Shown here: in pieces, positions 23,987-28,219 of the stretch
How positions within the stretch are numbered: position 1 is the stretch's first letter
How the letters are laid out: each line of letters begins with the position of its first letter
NCBI GenBank assembly: GCA_029858465.1
Contig: JAOUEZ010000002.1
Coordinates: 1 to 28,219 of the forward strand
Source: Thermoplasmata archaeon
Lineage (GTDB): Archaea > Thermoplasmatota > Thermoplasmata > UBA10834 > DTMW01
Reading direction: 5' to 3'
Length of the DNA stretch: 28,219 bases
Made by a program: the position numbers and the translations under genes
Notes under the pieces: model-generated
Databases searched by the model: none
What the model saw: the letters and a program-made list of their open reading frames with translations, nothing else
Told to the model about the DNA's origin: nothing

Positions 23987-24463
23987 TTGAAAATCTACAT
24001 CACGATGACTGGTATGAGCAGATGGGCTGAGATCAACAGCCTGTGGGCCGCGATAAGACATCACGAATTCGTGCCCGAGAAGATCTATCTGTTCAAGACA
24101 CAGGCTAGGAATTCCGATGCCGAGATATTGGTCAAATGCTTCAACATCCTGCTCGAGAATTACGGCGCGAAGAATGTGCCGATAGAGGAGATCCAGATTG
24201 TAGAGGGAGATTTCGCCCAGTCGGGAAAGAAAGTGCTTGAGGTCTTGGAGAAGGAAAAATCCCACGGCAATGAAATCGCAATCGACATAACTCCTGGGAG
24301 AAGAGCAGTGATGTCCTCGGCGCTCATGGCCGCCTGGAAGCATGAGATAGATCACATATTCTACCTATATCTCGATGATTTCCGGAAGCCCGATAACCCG
24401 TATCCTTTGATTCCGTTCCATTTCCAGCACTTTGTTGACCTCAAGAAGGAGGTATGGCGCTGA
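23987..24463 (+). CDS. Stand-alone CARF-domain protein
   Basis: The 158-residue protein is a single CARF-type Rossmann domain without an attached effector. Visible are the first strand and loop KIYITMTGMSRWAEINSLWAA-like segment (2-22), the strand KIYLFKT (32-38), and the ligand loop AIDITPGRRAVMSSALMAAW (98-117), followed by HIFYLYLDD (123-131). It would bind a cyclic oligonucleotide as a dimer, and could act as a sensor for the PIN nuclease next door or as a ring nuclease that destroys the signal. It starts with TTG behind GGGAG at five-base spacing; no ATG is available near. Its last ten bases overlap the nuclease start, so the two are translated together. Confidence 0.82.
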   Translation: MKIYITMTGMSRWAEINSLWAAIRHHEFVPEKIYLFKTQARNSDAEILVKCFNILLENYGAKNVPIEEIQIVEGDFAQSGKKVLEVLEKEKSHGNEIAIDITPGRRAVMSSALMAAWKHEIDHIFYLYLDDFRKPDNPYPLIPFHFQHFVDLKKEVWR

Positions 24464-25563
24464 GAGATCTGATCGTTAAACGCACTGAGATGAATGTCTT
24501 TCTAAACCATCTCAAGGACCTTGAGAAGCGGCATATATGGATCAATTATCCGTTATTTGACCTGCCGCTCTTCAAGCTCGATCTCGATGAGCCGTCAATG
24601 TCGAACATCGTCACTCAGGATGAATTCGAAACGGAGCGGTTGAGAAGAAAACCGTACGGCAAGGAGCAATTGGCTGCAAATCTGCCCTTCTACAACGACC
24701 TAAGGAACTGCTTTCTATCTTCCGGCGTCGACACATACGCGAACGAGAAGAAGGTGCTCGCGAGATTGAAGGAGCTGACCGAGGAGTTGAAAGATCCGAA
24801 CAGGCGCCCCAGACCGCTCTTCATCGCCCTCGACACGAACATATTTTATGCGAGGTTTCTCTCGAGACACCTTCAGGCATATGACGAGTACGGCAGACCG
24901 ATGTTGAAGGCGGAGGGGCTCAGATACGCCATCTCGGAGATGGTGCAGCAGGAGATAGATTTCCAAATAGTCGAGAAATTCCGAAGCGAAGACATCAGAG
25001 AAATGAAGCGCAGCCTCGCAGGAGATCATTATCTGGACGAGTTCTATAATGCAAGCGGCAGGAAAGCAAGGCTCGCGAAGCTCGCGCTCGCGGAGCTGAT
25101 ATACGCCTTCACCGAGCTGAGGGCGGTAAGGATAAAGGGCAGTTTGCAGGGCAATGACTACAGCAGGAATGATATCCAGATAGCCCAATCATACAAGGAA
25201 TACAGCAGAAGGATGGATTATGACGTCCTCCTGCTCACTGCCGATGAGGATATGGTATATCATGCGACCAATGCGGAACTTATGGCCATCCAGCTCATAA
25301 TCGGTTCGGGTATGTCTCCACAGAAGGATTTGGATCCATGGTCTTTGCAGGACCTGTTGCACGATCTGGCCGTCGCCTTCGGTGTCATCGAATTGACAGG
25401 CATGGGCGTCGCCTTGCTCGGAGAATGGGGAGGAAAATCTAGCGAGGATTACGGTGAGGAAAGGATCAAGATCAGGTTCAATGACGAGAAATTAGCTCAG
25501 AGCATCGAGAAAGAGCTGGAGCTCTGCAGGAAAATATGCGAGACACTCGGCTGCAAGACTTGA
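24454..25563 (+). CDS. PIN-type nuclease partnered with the CARF protein
   Basis: Of 369 residues, about 120-290 form a PIN-like RNase domain: PLFIALDTNIFYARFL (D127), AISEMVQQEIDF (E162 or E167), RNDIQIAQSYKEY (D240) and LLLTADEDM (D264, D266) give the four acidic metal ligands in family order, followed by NAELMAIQLIIG. Residues 1-115 are charged and partly helical, and 290-369 form a C-terminal extension with WSLQDLLHDLAVAFGV; neither is recognised. It begins ten bases inside the CARF gene. The ATG at 24454 directly abuts AAGGAGGT, unusually close; the ATG at 24490 is an alternative. Pairing with a CARF protein suggests an RNase switched on by a cyclic nucleotide, but activity and the pairing are inferred. 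Confidence 0.82.
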   Translation: MALRDLIVKRTEMNVFLNHLKDLEKRHIWINYPLFDLPLFKLDLDEPSMSNIVTQDEFETERLRRKPYGKEQLAANLPFYNDLRNCFLSSGVDTYANEKKVLARLKELTEELKDPNRRPRPLFIALDTNIFYARFLSRHLQAYDEYGRPMLKAEGLRYAISEMVQQEIDFQIVEKFRSEDIREMKRSLAGDHYLDEFYNASGRKARLAKLALAELIYAFTELRAVRIKGSLQGNDYSRNDIQIAQSYKEYSRRMDYDVLLLTADEDMVYHATNAELMAIQLIIGSGMSPQKDLDPWSLQDLLHDLAVAFGVIELTGMGVALLGEWGGKSSEDYGEERIKIRFNDEKLAQSIEKELELCRKICETLGCKT

Positions 25564-25569
25564 TCGACA

Positions 25570-26139
25570 TCACAGCTCGGACTCGAATTTTCTCGGTTTG
25601 ACGGAGGATAGATAGCCGATCAACGGAAGGATTATCGACACCGCAATAAAGCCGATTAGTCCGAAAGTCGCATCCTGGACTATGATGCTCCCCTGGGCAT
25701 ATAGGACTCCTAGAACGATGAATCGCATTACGCATTCCGAAAGTCCGACAGCGACCCCCGCTCTTCTTCCACCGTTGAAGGATGATATCAATATCAACGC
25801 AATCGCTGCAGCGAGGAATCCGAGGGAGATCCAATCAATCCCGATGAACTCAGAAGATTGCAGGAAAACACCAGGCACCGTAAAGATGGCCAGAGCAGCG
25901 CCGATTACGATCAGCATCGATATGAAGCCGATCCCGAAGCCGTAGACTCTAAGATAGCTACTTGCGACGGATCTTGCTGATCCGAATGATTCGATCGCCT
26001 TTTTCGGTGATTCGCCCTGAGATACCCTCTCCGACAGATGGGAATTGACCTCCATTACGACGTCCTTCCGTTTTTTGCGGTCCATCCAGTAAAGTCTTCT
26101 TTCGAGCGAAGAAAGATAGGCACTAATCTCATCGTTCAT
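25570..26139 (-). CDS. HAAS-domain (DUF1700-like) membrane protein
   Basis: The 189-residue protein begins with a helical cytoplasmic domain, MNDEISAYLSSLERRLYWMD, followed by EVNSHLSERVSQGESPKKAIESFGSARSVA, the HAAS pattern found next to PadR regulators. It continues with about four membrane helices (about 70-92, 105-120, 130-150, 155-178). The ATG at 26139 overlaps the PadR stop in an ATGA, so translation is coupled. In bacteria such pairs work as a small envelope-stress or signalling module, the membrane protein being a candidate target or modulator of the regulator. The longer open frame to 26277 is inside padR and is not coding. Confidence 0.85.
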   Translation of the reverse strand: MNDEISAYLSSLERRLYWMDRKKRKDVVMEVNSHLSERVSQGESPKKAIESFGSARSVASSYLRVYGFGIGFISMLIVIGAALAIFTVPGVFLQSSEFIGIDWISLGFLAAAIALILISSFNGGRRAGVAVGLSECVMRFIVLGVLYAQGSIIVQDATFGLIGFIAVSIILPLIGYLSSVKPRKFESEL

Positions 26140-26486
26140 TTCTTTACACCTCTCAGGATGCCCTCTGCACTTTGAACCATTTCTTTCCAGACGACTGTTG
26201 CCTCTGTCAGGACAGCTTTTCCTTTCTCGGTTATCCGATAATACCTTCGCGGTATACCGGATTCCCTCTCGACCCATTCGCTTTTCAGATATCCTCTCTC
26301 TTCCAGACGTCTCAGGGCAGGATAGAGTGTTCCCTCCTTCAAATCAAAGAATCCGCCGGACATCTCGCTCAATTCATTTATGATCTGAAGGCCGTACTTA
26401 CTGCCCTGGGTCAATAAAGCGAGTAGGCAGAGCTGAATCGAGCCTCGTTTCAGCTCCGCTACCCATTCAATAGATACCTTTGGCAT
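26136..26486 (-). CDS. PadR-family transcriptional regulator
   Basis: The protein has 116 residues from the ATG at 26486 (MPKVSIEW). The PadR winged helix is clear: ELKRGSIQLCLLALLTQGSKYGLQIINEL, then FFDLKEGTLYPALRRLEERGYLKSEW and the wing ESGIPRRYYRITEKGKAVL, followed by a dimerising helix. AGGAG lies directly before the ATG; a GTG at 26528 overlapping the upstream gene is less likely. It is the middle gene of a surface-protein, PadR and HAAS operon. A perfect inverted repeat at 28012-28032 in the operon promoter is its probable binding site. Confidence 0.9.
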   Translation of the reverse strand: MPKVSIEWVAELKRGSIQLCLLALLTQGSKYGLQIINELSEMSGGFFDLKEGTLYPALRRLEERGYLKSEWVERESGIPRRYYRITEKGKAVLTEATVVWKEMVQSAEGILRGVKK

Positions 26487-26511
26487 GCTCCTGCCTGAAA
26501 TCCCTTGGCGC

Positions 26512-27975
26512 CTATTGTTCTTTTCCACCCTGACGGGGAGGATATGGTGGCTGCATTGGAGAATTGCCCGGCTGCTGAGGGTGGACAGGTTTAGAAGGCT
26601 GCCAAGGGATGTTGTGGGAGACTTTCCCTGTTGATTTGACTTTCTCGTTCTTTTTCTTGAGGAATATCCCGAGGGCTATTGCCAACGCGATTCCGACGAT
26701 GACCGCGATCAACTGTCCGATGACAAGGATCTTCGCGAACGGGTTGGTCGACTCGGAAATAGTCAAAGTTGTCGCGGTAGATTGGAACAGCGGATCGTGG
26801 AATATCTCATCCCCCGCGGGATAAATGAAAGCCGTCCTGACCATGAAACCTGCATAGAGATGCCCGTTGCTTGTGAAACCGAAAGTCCCTCCATTCTGCA
26901 CTTGGAAGACCATCTCCTTCTCAACTCCGTCAACCTCGACAGTGTTGACCCAGGATAGGTTTCCAAATCTCTCCCATGTATCCTGGAACCTTAGCGTGTC
27001 CCTTGCCAAGACGGGTGCAACTGGTCCGTTGCCGTTATCATTTGCCACTGGAGTGCCGTTCATCTCGCAGCGCATGCTGTAGATTCTGGCCCTGAGCTGT
27101 TCCGCAACAGCTCCCTGAGCATGAATCCCTGCAATCAGCCCCATTTCCACTGCGAGCTTAGACTCGTTTGACGCGAAATCCCAGCCCGAAATATAGTGAT
27201 CGTACTTGATCGAGCCGTTAAGGACATCCGCCGTATAGTTGCGATAGCCGGCAAATGTATGGTTCTTTACCTGTCCGTCGCTGACAGTTATATTGAACCA
27301 CGGGACCATCTCAACGGTCTTCATCTCCCTCTCGAACCTGAGGTGTATGCTGAAGGTTATCTGATCGACAACGCCGTCGGCGGGTATCGCCTTTCTCGGC
27401 ATCTGGAAAAGCGCAGCCATTGGCCATACCCATGTATACGACACATTCTTCGCTGTAAGGTCGAAGTCAACTGTCGTGACATTCTCGCCATTGCTTACGT
27501 CCAGATTCTCCATAGCCCATGGGATAGTGAGAGAGGCCGTCTTGACAGGCTTGTCCGCGAGTCCGGTCGTATTACTCAACCATCTAAGATCAAACAGGGA
27601 GTCGTTGTCCTTATCGATGAACTCAACAATCGAAACGAGCTTCGCGGCGTAGACGAGATTTATCGGGATGCCCTGCATCCTGAGAAGTTCTCCGTTCTCG
27701 CCATAAACATCAGCGCCGCCGATGTATCGTCTCTGTTCTGTTAGAATAATGATTTCATTCGGGTTCTCTTCGGTCCCATATATTACTCCATATATCACAT
27801 CGCCCGCTTTCACTGCTATCCAATCGCCGCCGCCCATCCTCGTCGTCGTCCCTGTGAGGACATCGACTGATAGATCACGATCTTGGACAATGTCATCCGC
27901 TGCAGCGATTGCTGGCGTTACGAACATCATAACTGCCAAAGCAATCACGGCAATCATTGCGCTTTTTCCTGGCAT
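26512..27975 (-). CDS. Secreted, membrane-anchored glycoprotein-like protein heading the PadR operon
   Basis: The family is not recognised. From the ATG at 27975 it has 487 residues: a signal peptide (GKSAMIAVIALAVMMFV then TPAIAAA), an extracellular domain of about 400 residues rich in beta strands and NxS/T sequons (NTT, NVT, NVS, NIT, NHT, NYT, NGS, NES, NLS), a membrane helix (FAKILVIGQLIAVIVGIALA-type segment) with basic KKKNEK after it, and a proline/glutamine-rich tail ending RQGGKEQ. The overall plan resembles the protein at 22844 without obvious sequence identity. GGGAG lies ten bases before the ATG; in-frame starts up to 28017 would run back over the operator. It is probably displayed at the cell surface; the PadR/HAAS pair downstream may control or sense it. 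Confidence 0.78.
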   Translation of the reverse strand: MPGKSAMIAVIALAVMMFVTPAIAAADDIVQDRDLSVDVLTGTTTRMGGGDWIAVKAGDVIYGVIYGTEENPNEIIILTEQRRYIGGADVYGENGELLRMQGIPINLVYAAKLVSIVEFIDKDNDSLFDLRWLSNTTGLADKPVKTASLTIPWAMENLDVSNGENVTTVDFDLTAKNVSYTWVWPMAALFQMPRKAIPADGVVDQITFSIHLRFEREMKTVEMVPWFNITVSDGQVKNHTFAGYRNYTADVLNGSIKYDHYISGWDFASNESKLAVEMGLIAGIHAQGAVAEQLRARIYSMRCEMNGTPVANDNGNGPVAPVLARDTLRFQDTWERFGNLSWVNTVEVDGVEKEMVFQVQNGGTFGFTSNGHLYAGFMVRTAFIYPAGDEIFHDPLFQSTATTLTISESTNPFAKILVIGQLIAVIVGIALAIALGIFLKKKNEKVKSTGKVSHNIPWQPSKPVHPQQPGNSPMQPPYPPRQGGKEQ

Positions 27976-28011
27976 GATTCTTTTCACGCTCCCGACCCAT
28001 TTGGTCGCTAT

Positions 28012-28032
28012 ATACATAGTGATGCTATGTAT
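28012..28032. promoter_or_regulatory. Perfect 21-bp inverted repeat, probable PadR operator
   Basis: ATACATAG-N5-CTATGTAT has perfect 8-base arms. It lies just downstream of the TATA box at 28039-28050 and across the predicted start site near 28019 of the minus-strand operon containing padR. Position and symmetry suit repression by a dimeric winged-helix protein; PadR itself is the natural candidate. Confidence 0.55.
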
Positions 28033-28038
28033 TGTGCG

Positions 28039-28050
28039 GTATATAATACT
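28039..28050 (-). promoter_or_regulatory. TATA box for the surface-protein/padR operon
   Basis: On the minus strand AGTATTATATAC lies about 65-75 bases before the ATG at 27975, predicting transcription from about 28019, inside the inverted repeat. Consensus match plus position. Confidence 0.5.
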
Positions 28051-28102
28051 TCGTTTCCGGATGCGATAAATAGAGAGAAAAACGAAAGAAAAATGGAATA
28101 AA

Positions 28103-28219
28103 TCAAAGATATTTTTCAGGGTTCTTATCGAACACCTTTTTGCAACCGGGCGCGCAGAAGTAGTATGTCTTGCCCTTGTAATCGGATTTACCAGCTGCTT
28201 TTGCTGGCTCCACCTTCAT
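28103..28219 (-). CDS. YHS-domain protein, C-terminal part (cut by window edge)
   Basis: Read on the minus strand from the window edge, the frame gives 38 residues ending in a stop at 28103-28105: MKVEPAKAAGKSDYKGKTYY then FCAPGCKKVFDKNPEKYL. This is the second half of a YHS domain, whose cysteines bind metal, and the missing part should contain a PVCG-like motif directly before the first methionine shown. The ATG at the edge is therefore probably internal (the CGM of CGMKV). YHS domains occur alone as small metallochaperone-like proteins or fused to copper ATPases and oxygenases; the fragment cannot decide. Confidence 0.75.
   Translation of the reverse strand: MKVEPAKAAGKSDYKGKTYYFCAPGCKKVFDKNPEKYL

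Noticed and set aside
25570..26277. Extended N-terminus of the HAAS protein, 46 more residues
   Set aside because: The extension lies inside padR in another frame; the ATGA overlap start at 26139 begins the recognised domain.
1..28219. CRISPR array or cas operon expected from the CARF and Cas4-like proteins
   Set aside because: No regularly spaced direct repeats and no Cas1, Cas2, Cas10 or Cas7-like frames were found anywhere in the window.
1..28219. Insertion sequences, transposase genes or integration sites
   Set aside because: No transposase or integrase frame is seen, and neither tRNA has an obvious repeated 3' end nearby in the window.

Overview
The window looks like a chromosomal segment of a euryarchaeon, most probably of the Thermoplasmatota (the Methanomassiliicoccales / sediment Thermoplasmata side). 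The archaeal marks are direct: a homomeric NAC protein with a UBA domain, MptA (GTP cyclohydrolase for methanopterin-type pterins), archaeal-type Hpt, archaeal phosphoglycolate phosphatase, an MJ1316/UPF0248 protein, TTTATATA-type promoters with GGTGA or GGAGG ribosome sites, and an initiator tRNA beginning with A. The lineage is an inference from gene styles, especially membrane proteins with proline-rich tails and terminal zinc ribbons; no marker here settles it.

Layout. 25-1996 (+): sucC-sucD. 2001-6351 (-): adenine deaminase, hypoxanthine/guanine phosphoribosyltransferase, a TctA-type permease and a histidine-phosphatase-fold protein that lacks both catalytic histidines. 6386-9416: a small MJ1316-domain protein, a zinc-ribbon membrane protein, a TPD-motif (CDIN1-like) nuclease and a Cas4-like Fe-S nuclease carrying four inserted membrane helices. 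9424-12670 (-): a small Cys protein, GlmU-like and GlmS, for UDP-GlcNAc synthesis. 12785-16198 (-): a B12-binding radical SAM enzyme, a winged-helix regulator, initiator tRNA, SCP2-like protein and RNase HII. 16318-18663 (+): zinc-ribbon membrane protein, mptA, phosphoglycolate phosphatase. 18667-20643: TPR protein, NAC, glutaredoxin-like protein, small zinc ribbon, tRNA-Asp. 20875-25563: a DUF3795 protein, then a CARF-rich cluster. 25570-28017 (-): surface protein, PadR regulator and HAAS-domain membrane protein in one operon. The right edge cuts a YHS-domain protein.

The most interesting region is 21529-25563. It holds two translationally coupled CARF-wHTH regulators and, after one membrane protein on the other strand, a stand-alone CARF protein whose gene overlaps that of a PIN-type nuclease. 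CARF domains sense cyclic oligonucleotides in type III CRISPR immunity, but no cas10, cas1/2 or repeat array is visible here. The cluster therefore reads as a possible stand-alone second-messenger-controlled RNase system in split (two-protein) form. The membrane Cas4-like protein next to a TPD nuclease is a second unusual nuclease locus, not obviously linked to the first.

No stretch longer than about 300 bases lacks a gene. The longest gaps (7327-7599, 20366-20570, 20644-20874) hold promoters and, in the last, interleaved inverted repeats.
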